A stretch of 64,000 nt of DNA, taken from NCBI GenBank assembly GCA_023627715.1, contig JAMAHW010000039.1, positions 248,001-312,000 of the forward strand. The letters run 5' to 3'. The position numbers were made by a program, and so were the translations under genes. Within the stretch, counting starts at the first letter, position 1. Each line of letters begins with the position of its first letter. Below the pieces are notes generated by a model. The model saw nothing but the letters and a program-made list of their open reading frames with translations, ran no database searches and was not told the origin of the DNA. Source of the DNA: Periconia sp. R9002. Taxonomy: Eukaryota; Ascomycota; Dothideomycetes; Pleosporales; Periconiaceae. Positions 35,229 to 46,595 of the stretch are shown here, one piece after another.

Positions 35229-36426
35229 TCGGCGAACAGGATGGTCTCTAGTGGTGAATATTTTCCATATCAGTTTACTCAGCTTTCGAATATGATTTAG
35301 ACTAGGTAATGAAATTTGGTTTGTGAAGTTTATCCTCTAAATGGTTAGATATCACATTATTACTTATGAAACTCGCTGTGAGATACTTTAGTGCTATATC
35401 GAGCAATTAAAATCTGTTAAATTTGGCTGAGCTAAGTATGCGAACAAATCCGTCCTGCGATAGATATTGCGGACTTCGAGCTGCCACAAGTATCAAGCCA
35501 GTGTTGATATGTTGACGCGTCGAAATTGCGTGTGGCTACTTTGTTGCGTTAGACGAGATGTGTACGAGCCTCTACGTCGTGAGATATGATCGTCTACTCA
35601 AAGGTAAGAAAAACGGCAGGCTAGACGCTGTTTAAACCAAGATACCGATGGCAAGCAGCGCCACAAATTATTGCTTTGTTTCATTTGCCGACGCACTTAT
35701 TTTACATCCGGCTCATCGCTTCGAAATTGTCAATTAATCCCTGTTTTATTTCCACATCTCGTATTATTGTATTGACTATGGGTCAACAATACAAATATGA
35801 CGATGATCAGATTGGGTAACATTCCAGTCACGTGACACCTGGATGATCCCAGGTGTCGCTTGAGGGGCCAGTTTGCGGCATAAATCTGTGCGACAGCCCT
35901 TCTACACCATCACCTGCACGATCATACTTCCGTTTGGGGTCGTTTGGGCGGTACCTACAAATGTTTGTTGCCATCAACATTTAAATAATCAACCCGCAAG
36001 ATCATACATTGATAATACTTGAGTACTATTGATGTACGCACACGTGTGGGAGGCTGTGTATCGGACGAGGAGCGAAAAAGAAAAGATCAACAGCCCGGTC
36101 CCCAAGACTCGTGCGACACCGACGCGGGGTTGCGAGGAGGCTCAACCGGTCAGCCAGAAACAGCAAGCAGCTCGTATGAGATCTTCTAATTCGCTGATGT
36201 GGCAGTATGTCCAAGTAACCGCCAAGCAAAAAAAATGTATCCAACAACAGGCCGTATTCAAGCGTTACTCAGCCACAAAGCCTTGGAGTATTGATAAAGC
36301 AATCAGAGCCTTTCGCGCCTGACATACCTAACCCTTAACGACTCTTCTCCCACCATTCTCACCTCTCGTGGGCACTAAAAGCACCGAGTTGATTTGCGAC
36401 GACAAAGTTCTTTCCAACACGCCAAG
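35229..36426. other. Intergenic
   Basis: 1.2 kb. A short CACGTGAC/CAGGTGTC-rich stretch near 35828-35858 contains the imperfect palindrome ACACCTGGATGATCCCAGGTGT. No gene or relic seen. Confidence 0.45.
35836..35857. repeat. Perfect-arm inverted repeat upstream of the membrane protein gene
   Basis: ACACCTGG and CCAGGTGT flank a 6-bp centre (ATGATC), next to a CACGTGA box. It could bind a dimeric regulator; there is no further support. Confidence 0.4.
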
Positions 36427-37392
36427 ATGAACCTAGGTCCGAACTTTTCCTCGCGCACAGTCGCCAGCCTCGTGGCTATCATCTTCGCCATCGGATGGTC
36501 ACTGTTCGTGTACCGCCTCGTGAAAACAGCGCAGGTCAGCCAAGGAGAAGAGCACTGGATTAATCTCGCTCGGAATGAAGCATACGGTCTGTGCTACAAC
36601 GGCTGCAACGACTGTCTTGATGTCACGCGCATTGAAGATGCTTGTTCCACGACCACAAAGGTGACTGTACCTGGAGTCGAATGCGATTTTAGGTATATCT
36701 GGGCATGGGCAGATCGATACCCGCCGGATTGTTTGGTTGCAGTTGGAAATATTTACAAGCACAACGCACTTTGGTGGAAGAAATTCTGGTTAGCGTCACT
36801 CTGGCTACTGATCATTCTGGACGTGGTGATATACAAAATTGCATTTGCCGTTTCGAAGAGGTTTAGCGTACACGCAGATCGAGTTGTCCGCAGTAGACGC
36901 CGAAATAGTTCGACACCACTCCTCAACGGCTTCGTGGTATCTTTCCTGGCAATATCGATGCTACCTTATTCGATGGCATATCGATGTATGCATGAAGCTC
37001 CAAGCTACAATCAACATTTTATTAATACAGATGGCTCCCTGTACGGACAAATTCATGGATGGCTATCAAATTGCTACGATGAAACCGTCTCATGTGGCGA
37101 AGTATGCTCTACAGCCGATTCGAATGGAAAAACATTGTGCGATCCAACCTGGTGTTCTCAACCTCGTCTCGATAAGCCTCCCACCTACTATGTGGATTCT
37201 GCCGCGCACCGTGTAATGAGCTGCGGGTTTCAGCTTACTAAAACCGTCCCTGGACGAGTTGACAAGCGGATTCCAAATCCGAGAATCGAGGGGAAGCTTT
37301 GGGTGGAAGTCTCGGTGAATCGCTTCAACGGTTCAGATGGATTGTTGGAGCAGGTACAATGTCTTTACGACATAGTAGATCCCCCGCGATAG
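36427..37392 (+). CDS. Cysteine-rich three-span membrane protein, unknown
   Basis: A single exon of 321 aa; the ATG at 36427 is the first in frame, 33 bp inside the open frame. Hydrophobic spans lie near residues 8-32 (TVASLVAIIFAIGWSLFVY), 120-142 (FWLASLWLLIILDVVIYKIA) and 170-190 (GFVVSFLAISMLPYSMAY). The loop after span 1 and the long C-terminal region contain many paired Cys (YGLCYNGCNDCLDV; SCGEVCSTADSNGKTLC) and an N-x-S site. This fits a membrane-anchored protein with disulphide-bonded extracellular domains. I do not recognise the family. Its neighbours are the HET gene and the second MDR gene. Confidence 0.75.
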   Translation: MNLGPNFSSRTVASLVAIIFAIGWSLFVYRLVKTAQVSQGEEHWINLARNEAYGLCYNGCNDCLDVTRIEDACSTTTKVTVPGVECDFRYIWAWADRYPPDCLVAVGNIYKHNALWWKKFWLASLWLLIILDVVIYKIAFAVSKRFSVHADRVVRSRRRNSSTPLLNGFVVSFLAISMLPYSMAYRCMHEAPSYNQHFINTDGSLYGQIHGWLSNCYDETVSCGEVCSTADSNGKTLCDPTWCSQPRLDKPPTYYVDSAAHRVMSCGFQLTKTVPGRVDKRIPNPRIEGKLWVEVSVNRFNGSDGLLEQVQCLYDIVDPPR

Positions 37393-37740
37393 TTGTAGTG
37401 AGAATCCGAATCCTGAGTACATTATAAGTTTATATCTTATTACCTAAAGATACTAGTATTTTGCTATTATGTTAGTTAACTCAGGAAGTACGCGAGAAAG
37501 ATCCTCAACATTTGGGTTATTGCATTGCTAGGACGTTTCTATACATCGCTACCCGAGGAACAGGCACATCGGCGAAATGAATTCCTTATTACTAAGAAAT
37601 GGAACAATTTACGCACTAATAATAGATCAGTTATGACATCATTTCGGAAAAATTAGACTATAGAGCAACTAAGCTGGGACATAACAATATAACAGATAAG
37701 GGGAAGCAAGTCCAAGTAAATATCTGGGGTCCGAGCCGCG
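37393..37740. other. Intergenic between convergent genes
   Basis: 348 bp, AT-rich, between the stops of the membrane protein and the HET gene. Nothing recognised. Confidence 0.5.
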
Positions 37741-40534
37741 TTAAGTAACAACCCAATTCGTGTTGGAAGTAGACACGTCGACGTAGTCAATTCCCGCATC
37801 GATTTTTCGATCATCACTGGGGCCTTTTTCGCGCACAATTGCAGAGCAGAGAGATTGAACCCAATACCTTTTCCCTGGACCCACCGACTTTCGTCCCACC
37901 ATAGCCAAAAACTCCTGTGAGCTGTCTCCACCCAATGGCCTTTGTAAAATCAGGACATAGTCACGATCGTAAGCCCAATCCACGTCGTTCTCGGCAACAA
38001 GGACAATATACTTGTATGTAAGTAATTCCGCTGGCTTTGTAACCACGGGTGCAACTTCTTCAACAACTGGGACGGTGCTGGCGGGCGGTGTGCTTTTCCC
38101 AAACCCTCCAAACTTTGTCTTCCCTAACGTGGGGACCTTACCGAAAGAAGGTGTTTTGGGCATCGTTGGCAGTGGGGGTGCTTTGAATATAGTCGGAGAG
38201 ATCGGGAGTGGGGTGTATTTCAACCCGAACCTGCGCTCGGCCATGTTGATGGTAAGACCATGTATCTTGGAGTTGAATTTGACGACATATCCCGGGTAGT
38301 CCACTGGCAGACCTACGGTGGGAAGCAAAATGGTTTTGTCGTTCATCACGACGGACATGAGGCGCCGGTCGATGCCTAGTCCCTTCGGGATGTATTTGTT
38401 CAGGTTGACTTTTACATTCAAAGAGCTGACTTCCACGTGGATGTCGTTCAGGTTCAAATTGCTGTAGTCCTCAATCTTAGAGTCTTTGGAATCTTCAAGG
38501 TCGCCGAGGCCAGAGGCACGATGGCCAAGGAGGGAAACGGGAGCCCACCGAAAGCCAGGAATCGTCAAACGCTTGTAATTATTAAAGATGATTCCCTGGC
38601 GGAAACGACCGATTTCCTCCAGGAAGGCTTTCATGCGCAGCTCAGCCGTGCGCTGCGGGCTGTTCTCTACCTCCACCTTGGAATAGTCTTTGACGTTGGA
38701 CCCAATGACCGATGCGACGCACAGCAATTCGTCATCGATGTTCGAGGTTGATCTGTATCCGAGAGACTGGGCGAGGTGGCCGTACACAATCCATTTGTTG
38801 TCCTGGGGGATCCGACCTTCTTGGATGCCGTTCACAATTGTCTTTACGGTAGTATAGTAGAAACTGGTCTTTCCAGACGCCTGCAGTGGGAATCCAAGGG
38901 GGTACCCCTTGTACAACATCTCTTTCTGGTATTCCTTGGCCATCTCGTCTACGTCAGGAAGCCTAAGAGGCTTATCCTGCAATTGATAGTACACATCACG
39001 CGCAAGGAAGCCTTCTTGATGGGTCCAAAGGCGTCGAGACCACCCTGATGCATATATGCGATAGCATATCTCACTTACTGAGGCGCTCGACGAGATAGAC
39101 ATGAGCCATGGATCGATGATGAGCACAGCCACGCTTTCTCCGTAGATGTCTCTCATAGAATGTATGCTTCTCTTTTTGTAAATCTTACTCTCCTCATCTT
39201 CGCCAACGATGCAACAAAGGGTGTCCATCCAAAAACCTGGTGAAGCGTGTGCTAGCTTTGGTGGTAGATGATTAACACACAGGTCATCGACGAGAGATTG
39301 AATTCGTTCCAACTGGCAATACGGGAGAGAGTTGTCGAACGGGTTGCCCTTTCCATCGGCCCACCTATAGTAACCGTTAGTGAAGCAGCTCTTTAACATT
39401 CAGAGCAGATGATACTTACACATGAGAGATGGCTACGAAAGGCGGAGTCTTGGAAGCATTTTCACCGTATGACTGTTTCTCATGCCCAAATGTTCGCAAT
39501 CCTCGCTGCTCGGAGTCATATCGCAGCACCGGTAAACAACCAACATCCATGACATTCATGATTGCCTCTCTCACCGAGCTCGGGTTCTTACCAAGATCGG
39601 GGTGGACATGGCCCAGAAATTTCGGTTCGGGTTCGTAATCATCCGTATCGCACTCAGGATCATGTTTGGTATCGTAAGTACCGTCGCCAACTTTCGCCTC
39701 ACAAGAATGGTCTGTGCAGCTATAGTGGTTGTCAAGCTCTTCCAGTGATCGACTCTCAGCCGATGCAATGTAAGCCTGGCCATCGATATCGAAGTCCTCC
39801 ATGATCATCGCGGCATCGGAGCGGCACCACTTCCTCTGGATGCGTTGGTACAGCAGTAGCGAGTTCGTGACCGGCCAGCGCGCCTCCTTACCGGGTTTTT
39901 TATAGATTGAATATGCAGCCTTGCGAAGTGTGTATGCAACTGCGATTATCGCGGTGGTGGTAGCATCCGGTACAGACCACAGCACCTTACCATATTGGTG
40001 GATGGACCGGTGATCTTTTCCACCAGCGCAATGGTAATCGATGATTTTACCAACATGCTCAATAAGGGCAATCACCTTGTCGAAGACTTCTTCGTCCTTG
40101 GAAACCTTGTAGCTCTGTCTCCACTGCATAATCAATTCCGGAAGTTTTGTTGTGGTGATCAAGCGAGCCCTTTGAGGCTTGCGAACAACTTTCCGGGTCA
40201 CAGGAAGCAAGAAGTCAGTTGTCTTCGCCTCGATATCGGCAGCCTTGAATACTTCGATGAGAAGCCCGAAAAAGAGCCAGGTCTGAAAGAACAAATTGAC
40301 CTCCCATGGTTCACGATCCTTCTCCTCCGCACCCTCTTCAACCCCTCCCATCAAATCCTCTGTTGGTCTGGGCTGAGCCCACACTTCCTCATAAGACCAT
40401 CCAAGTCTTTTGTGGAAGTTGAAATAATCAAAGCCTTGTTCCGCAATGTTTTCATAATGTTTCGAAGTGTCTGGACAATCATAGGCGAGTCGGATCCAGG
40501 GTTGACATCCCTTTGGCAGTACAAGGTGATCCAT
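37741..40534 (-). CDS. Large HET-domain protein (heterokaryon-incompatibility type)
   Basis: Exons 40534-39420 and 39364-37741 (55-nt intron), about 912 aa; ATG at 40534. The HET domain (PF06985) begins at PPFVAISHVWADGKGNP, which spans the splice site, continues through LPYCQLERIQSLVDDL, FWMDTLCCIV and VLIIDPWLM, and ends with the SGWSRRLWTHQEG element. A region of about 370 residues comes before it, with acidic and Cys/His-rich stretches (YSCTDHSCEAKVGDG). The C-terminal 350 residues include a Pro/Thr-rich linker with repeated P-x-x-P-K-F/T text. HET proteins trigger death of fused cells that differ at their loci; no partner domain (NACHT, Goodbye) is seen here. A 180-bp tandem duplication lies upstream of its start. 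Confidence 0.9.
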
Positions 40535-40650
40535 TGCGGCCAAACGATTCCGCGCTTGTAATGTGCTTCAACCGAGCTTGACGGTGGTGCAGAAAGGCGA
40601 ATTTGCGCCTTTTATGCTTTGGGGCTGCAGGTAGACTCTCATCATGAATA

Positions 40651-41025
40651 CAGATTCCGATGATTGGACTCGTTTTATCCAGCTGGGTACCGCAACTGTC
40701 GAAGAGTCATTTCAGTCTATACAGCATACATAGGACGTCGCCGACCTCATATGCATCTCGCTTCAAACATACGAACTATCTCTCGCTCAACCTTAGCTGG
40801 CGCAGCGGTACTGGCTGTCAACCGAAGTTGATACACCATTCAGATGATTGGGCTTGTGCTACCTAGCTAGGTACGGCAACTATCTACGAGTCATTTTAGT
40901 GCCATTGATCTCATACAGTGTACATAGGATGTCGCCGACCTCATATGCATCTTGCTTCAAATATCCGAACCTTCCGTCGCTCAACCTTAGCTGGCGCAAC
41001 GGTACTGGCTGCTAACCAAAGTTGG
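40651..41025. repeat. ~180-bp imperfect tandem duplication
   Basis: Copy 1 is 40651-40830 and copy 2 is 40841-41025. Both carry CAGAT..GATTGG, then GTCGCCGACCTCATATGCATC, then CGCTCAACCTTAGCTGGCGCA.CGGTACTGGCTG. Most differences are transitions. It lies between two divergent promoters. Confidence 0.85.
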
Positions 41026-41350
41026 GCAGGGGGGGGGGCGGTTGTGGCGAGCTGAATGGCTGATCACCAGCACAGGGGTTGGCGATCTTTATGCAGGGTG
41101 GTCTGCTTCCCCAACCGCACAGCAGGCAGTATTGACTTTGTGAACCCCATAAACATAGACATACCCGCACCATTCGGGATGTGCGCCCAATCCATCTTAA
41201 AATTAATTTGTGGTTGTTACAGCAGCGAGCTGAATGAGGGGGACCCAACTGCATGCGAACCATTCAGCCGGTTTACGACTTGCCCAAACAAGGTTTTTGA
41301 CACCACACCAGTTCACGTCGCTATTCAACGGCATCGCCGAAGGTAACATT

Positions 41351-41468
41351 CGTTGCGTGCCCGACTTTTTTTGTGGCCTACATCTCCTCGCTCACGCTCT
41401 TCCTACCATATCCGTTGCGTGCTGAACTGCCTTTGTTATTTGCATATCCTCGTTCACGCTCTTTCTAC
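41351..41468. repeat. 56-bp direct repeat ending at a start codon
   Basis: Units 41351-41406 and 41413-41468 both run from CGTTGCGTGC to ACGCTCTTYCTAC. The second unit ends at the base before the ATG at 41469, so the leader of that gene is a duplicated segment. Confidence 0.75.
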
Positions 41469-42783
41469 ATGGCGCCTCTCGCTCAGCTCCTCAATGCTCG
41501 CAACTTTGACGCTAAAACCGTGTCGCAGAGTTTCAAGAACGAATGGTCCAGTCCGAGCAACTATGCTTTTACGATCCTGCTCTTACTAGGTGGAGACGTC
41601 GTTGGAAGAGCACTGGCACAGCTTGCAGGTGGACGCATCACGCCGGTAGCGTTTTCTTTCGGTATATGGCATCCCTTCATCCTAGAGCGTTTAATGATTC
41701 TGACTCGAAAACGCAGGATGGGTATCGTATGCAACGTCTGCCATCAACTCCGCAGTAGGGGAGTTCAAGCTGATGCCAGGTGCCGATACACCATGCACTG
41801 TCATCAATGCATCAAATGGCATGTCACGAGGCAACGGTTCATGGGTTCTCGGTCGCACAATGCGAGACTTTGAGCATTGGATGGGAGGTGCAGTCCAAGA
41901 CAAGGTCATTGAACTGAGGAACGCAAAATGGCAGTATGACAAGGAACAGGCGAAGCTACACAATAGGGATCCCTCAACAGTGGCATACCCAGCCCATGCA
42001 GGTCTAGTCATAAGCTTTTGGAAGTTTGACGACACGAGGAGAGACAGAGTTCAAAAGCCCGGGAGAGATTTGCTGTTCTGGTCCGGCATAGCTGTCGGTA
42101 TTCTTCAATTGGGCATATCCGCCATACCTTTTGGACTTTACGGAAATTATGGTGTGTTTTTGATTACTGCATCTGCGATTCTCCTCTGTCTTTTGACTGG
42201 GTGTCACCCTCAATGGGCGAGGGAGAAGTGGGCATGTCGCCAGATTGAGCCGGGGAAAAAGCGAACATATATCATAACAAGGGGAAATGGGGCCCAACAT
42301 GCCATCGTCATTGAGGGTAACGGATGTGGTTTGAATCTCGAGGATTTGTGTACTGGGTTCGACAATCTCGATTCACCAGCCATATCGGTGACAACACGGC
42401 TATCCATGGTGGTGCTAGGCATACTTTGGGTCGTTCTCCTCATCACAAGCTCTGCTCTCACCGATCAACTTTGGTTCCTTATTGCCGTTGGAGGAATAGG
42501 TATGCTGCAAAATATGTTTGTCGCGGGTTGGAGTAGGACGCCTGAGGCTCTTGGCCTTCCTCTTTCGTTCACCACGGTAATTGGGAGCCCAAAAGTGAGT
42601 GTGGCTCTCATTGAAGCCGAGAAGAATTGCCCAAAAGTGGGTAGAGCACTCGTTGGTACATTCTTTCCCGGCGGCCTCTTTCCAAGCGAGGAGAGGGAGC
42701 TTCAAGCTGTTGAACAGCTGGCCAAAGAGAAAAAATCGCAGGACATCGAAGTGAAAGAGACTGTTATTTCATCGGCTTCTTGA
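41469..42783 (+). CDS. Multi-pass membrane protein, unknown fungal family
   Basis: Exons 41469-41661 and 41717-42783 (55-nt intron GTATAT...ACGCAG, branch CTGAC), 419 aa. The join gives VAFSFG-GWVSYA, in frame. About five hydrophobic spans are visible: YAFTILLLLGGDVVGRALAQ, FWSGIAVGILQLGISAIPFG, GVFLITASAILLCLLTGC, LSMVVLGILWVVLLITSS and LWFLIAVGGIGMLQNMFVAG. Between spans 1 and 2 is a soluble stretch with CTVINASNG...NGSWVLGR..RDFE. The layout matches fungal hypothetical membrane proteins, without a known activity. The C-terminus is Lys/Glu-rich and cytoplasmic by the positive-inside trend. It diverges from the HET gene. Confidence 0.78.
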
Positions 42784-43023
42784 GCACGATCCTTTCAGTT
42801 ACACTTCTATCGGGTCTTGCAACCAGGCTTCTGTACGATCTATCGGTGATACCGCAAAGGAATACAGTATATTTATTTGCTTTTCCCTTTGACAAATTTC
42901 TATTAAATCAGTTAGCGTTTTCATTTTACGCATACATGCTAGGATGGACTTTAATCGAGACACCACTATTCTGTCAAGTATAAAAACTATGTTGTAATTG
43001 CTTTACGCTCTCCCATATAATTC

Positions 43024-44459
43024 CTACATGCCATATTGCTCTAGTGGCGCTAAAAGCTCTTGTCTTAGCTCTTTGCTTTGGTATTTCTTGTAGATCGGAA
43101 CGAGTTGTTTGCAGACGTTAAGGATCCTCATGCGATTCAGAAGTCCCGTAGCCAGCCCTCTTGTTCCAAAAGGGACTTGGCCCATTCGCCGTGCCCACAA
43201 ATACACGTCCTTGTATTCGACGGCTTCGAGGTTCAGGTCAAGCTCCCAAAACCATGACATTACGTCTTGCCGCAACATCTGTTTCCAGAACGATTGATTG
43301 TGGCGGGTGTAAGCGAAGACGGGCCAGGAGGCGCGGATTACACGAATAACCTCGTCCTCACGAAGTTCGGACAATATATTCGCGATTATATCGTAAGGAA
43401 GCTTGGAGAAGGGGTCATGGTTGATTTTGTGTTCCAGATCAAATGAGGGAGGCCTCAGCGGACAAAAATCCACCAGAAAACGTGGCAGGGCTTCCTGAAG
43501 TCTGGTGCTGGACCCAGGGTCAGACACGGTATACTAGATTTGTTCAGAATACTGAGAAGAGTAGCATGGGGGCTTAGAGGTTATTTACTTCTTCTCCGGC
43601 GACCTCCTCCCACCCCTGCTGCCTGCTCAGAACTTCCCCATAATCAAGTTTCAAAGTTTGACACTCGCCTAGTACTCTACAGTGAGAGAAAGCGCAGTAT
43701 AGAGCTTCTGTGTTGATGCGCTCAGGCGTGGGAGCACCGAATAGGTCAAACGAAAGGATCCAAAGACAAGTCTCGTGGAAAGGGTAGCAGTTACCATAAC
43801 TAGAAAAAGGCAAGCATTGAGCACCATTCGGAGAAAATCGATCAAATACAGAGTGCTTACCAGCTGAGCTCGGTTTGCCTGATATTGCCGTCATTCGGCT
43901 CAGCTGTAATTCAATTAGACGAGTTTTGTTGCACCAGAAGACCGTTCAAGACCCACCTTCATTCAATGTGAACTGACCCTACTCTTTTGATTAGCCAAAT
44001 TCAGTACTCTTTGACTCGTTGCATATGTATCTTACATATGAATCCGCCCCGCCGCGACCGGTTATGTATGTGCTTCGCATGCTTGTTAGCCTCGTGCAAC
44101 TGCTAGACATCGACCGCGGGATGCACATACATTCTACGACCAGCCGCATCCTTCATGAAGGTCAGACTGCGCACGTGATCCAACCAAGCCACGTCGTCTA
44201 CCGCGAGAACTTCAGGATCATATCCATATATTTCATCAACGTTGGGATCATCAGTCACAAACTTCCGGTTCCCATCCTCTTTTTTACGGAGGCTGGTATT
44301 GACGTATTTCGCAGGATCGATCACCCATTGCGGATCATCCCTTGTCTCTTCGACTTCCTTCCTTCGGATCGCCAGTCGTGAAGGGTCGCTTGAGCCGACG
44401 TGAACCATATATGTTTGTGGGCCACCACAAATGCAGCAGTAGGTATCCCAGCAACCCAT
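43024..44459 (-). CDS. F-box-like protein with CxxC start, six exons
   Basis: Exons 44459-44131, 44072-44036, 43978-43957, 43903-43861, 43799-43589 and 43533-43024 give 383 aa with every phase consistent. The start MGCWDTYCCICGGP is the Cys-rich beginning common to a fungal F-box family. The centre reads YITGRGG...YGNCYPFHETCLWIL, its other signature. The F-box is near the C-terminal half: DPFSKLPYDIIANILSEL...FWKQMLR. Exon 3 is only 22 nt and exons 2 and 4 are 37 and 43 nt. Each intron (53-61 nt) has a good donor (GTATGT, GTAAGA, GTGGGT, GTAAGC, GTAAAT). Likely an SCF substrate adaptor; the target is unknown. A model reading through intron 4 is possible but would lose the family text upstream. 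Confidence 0.8.
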
Positions 44460-45983
44460 ACTTGTCACTATGTTTACTGGTGCAGTTGATCGAGTCGAAA
44501 TTAAGGCAACACAGACGAGAATGGGGCTGGGTGGCTACTATGTATATATTCAAAAGAGAATTTCCTAAGTGTCACCTATGCCCTCTAGTATGTTGCCTAA
44601 CTGTCCTACCTGAAACACGTCAGCAAAGGATATCTAGTGGTGCTTGTGGGGTGGTTTGAATTGACCAACGATATGTGGCTAACGTAATATTTGCTATATT
44701 TAACTAAACGTTGTGAGGTGCTTACTGGACAAAGTCGTCGTGGTCTGTGTCTCTGACTAAGAAACCTAGACTAACCCTAAGTCTCTATCCAGAAAGCTCT
44801 GAATCTAAGTTTACATAGCTCATTAACCGTGTTCGCAGTGCATTAATATAGATATCGAAAATAAGATGGTCATGTTTACAGAGCACGCTATTATTAAAGA
44901 TGAAGTTCTCTCTCTATGGTGTCCTGTGTCTATGTAAATCTTCTATGTACCGGGATGGCCCCTTAGCTAGTGGCAGGTATTACGTGTTCCTGTCAGTGGA
45001 TCTGCATCTAGTATGGGCATGGGCTTATACGAAACCCGAGCCACTTAGCGCATATGTCTACCGAAGAAATTGGGCACAAATACTAGCCAGCATCATCCAG
45101 GGTCCAGACGGTTGTTGGGTATGTTTGGTAGTTGCACGCCACAATCATATACCACATCTTTCAGCACAATGAACAAGTCCTAATGGCTTTTTGAACGTTA
45201 GCCGTTTGTATCATCGTGGATATGACACTAGCCATCAGTCCAATCAATATGTAAAAGGCGATCTATATTGTCCCTTTAACCACAATTGCGGGGACACTCG
45301 GATCTTTGAGATTTCACCTTCGTGGGACTCTTAAACACCTCCACTGATAGACTGTCACACTTCAATCGCATCCTCAAATAGTCAGTGCCATCGAGAATTG
45401 AGGCGCACTCTTACGTTTGTGGCTCTTTCCGTGTCTCACAGCACCTATCATAATCAATCGAGGGTGAAGGGTTCATCACTCCAAGTTTGCACCAAATATT
45501 GGTGCTTCTCAGACAAAGCTCTAGTAATAGTATTTATCAAGGTTAAGTAGGTGTGCATGTATCAATCCGAAATCTCTATACGAACGAGTCAAGCACAGCT
45601 TTTGCAACATGCATACAATCAAGCTTCTAACATTCTGTCTTTATCCAATGAGGCCGCGAATGGATCGGGGACGAAGATTCTGCTTGATTATCGGGCTAGC
45701 AGACGCAGTCGCACAAGAGGCAGCCTCTACTTCATACCAGTGGTTGTTTAAGAAAGATCGCAGGCTTCTGAGAGGAGGACCTGATTGAATCACTTTAGCC
45801 CTTATGAATGCTATAGACTTAGGTCACCGCTAGTTTATTCGAATTTGCATTACATTACGGCATGAAGATAGCAAATATACACTTGAAGGAAATCATAGAC
45901 ATCATTAACATTACGTTGTTCCAACACTGCCGCAAACACAAACGCAGCCCTCGGCGTGTCTAGTGCTTCCTGCTTTCTACCTC
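44460..45983. other. Intergenic
   Basis: 1.5 kb. A plus-strand frame at 44900-45172 begins with a Met and a short hydrophobic stretch, but its remainder shows no motif and I do not call it. Nothing else recognised. Confidence 0.4.
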
Positions 45984-46595
45984 TTAAACAAAAACCCTCT
46001 TTAAATCCACTTTTGTGCATCCCGGTTCCTCAGGGTTTCCAGCACCCAGTTGGAATACCACGTTGTTGTACTGGTACCCCAGATAATAAGTCGTGCAAGT
46101 ATACCACCTGTAGTACGCCTTCCAATCGCCCGACGTGGGCGGACTCACGCTGTAATCCACATACGACTGCACATTGAAAAGATCGCCGCCATCGATGGCG
46201 ATGGTGCGGCCTGCGTTTCCAGGATAGAACAAGGGCAGCGCGTAATCGACCGTCAAATCCTGGTAGAAGTCGAGCGTAGTGGGGATGGGGGTATTGCCCT
46301 CCCCAGTGGGTATCTCGTTGGTGAGGACGCCAGGCGTACTCCCTGGGCTCGCGGGCTGCGACAGAGTGGAGGTATTGAACCGGAAAATGGAGGGAGGGAG
46401 AGGCTCGGGCGAGTTGCCGGAGGATAGGCAGAGGCTGGAGATTGCGGCGCCGGAGTGGCAGGCTGTGATTGTGGTACCGTTTATGTCGTCGTTGTCGGAT
46501 AGGACCACGAGATGGAAGGGCGCAGACTGCTGATCGTACTGGGCGGACGCAAAAGCCGCGAGCGCGAAAGCGATTGTGGGGTAGATCAATTTCAT
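45984..46595 (-). CDS. Small secreted protein (DUF7907-like)
   Basis: A single exon of 203 aa. The start at 46595 gives MKLIYPTIAFALAAFASAQ, a clear signal peptide; the upstream extension lacks that form. The mature part is Ser/Pro/Thr-rich with N-x-S/T sites. It ends WKAYYRWYTCTTYYLGYQY, VVFQLGAGNPEEPGC and KVDLKRVFV, the pattern of the secreted fungal domain I know as DUF7907. Four Cys could form two disulphides. Biochemical role unknown; it could act at the cell surface or as an effector-like protein. TATA-like ATAAAAGATG lies about 80 bp upstream. Confidence 0.82.
   Translation of the reverse strand: MKLIYPTIAFALAAFASAQYDQQSAPFHLVVLSDNDDINGTTITACHSGAAISSLCLSSGNSPEPLPPSIFRFNTSTLSQPASPGSTPGVLTNEIPTGEGNTPIPTTLDFYQDLTVDYALPLFYPGNAGRTIAIDGGDLFNVQSYVDYSVSPPTSGDWKAYYRWYTCTTYYLGYQYNNVVFQLGAGNPEEPGCTKVDLKRVFV

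Larger units (their letters stand above)
40535..41468. other. Repeat-bearing region between divergent genes
   Basis: 0.93 kb between the HET gene and a membrane protein gene, which point away from each other. It contains a 180-bp tandem duplication, a ten-G run at 41029-41038 and a 56-bp direct repeat, listed separately. No coding relic seen. Confidence 0.55.

Noticed and set aside
44900..45172. Small frame starting MKFSLYGVLCLC, possibly secreted
   Set aside because: Only the first 12 residues look like a signal; the rest has no Cys pattern, domain or splice support.
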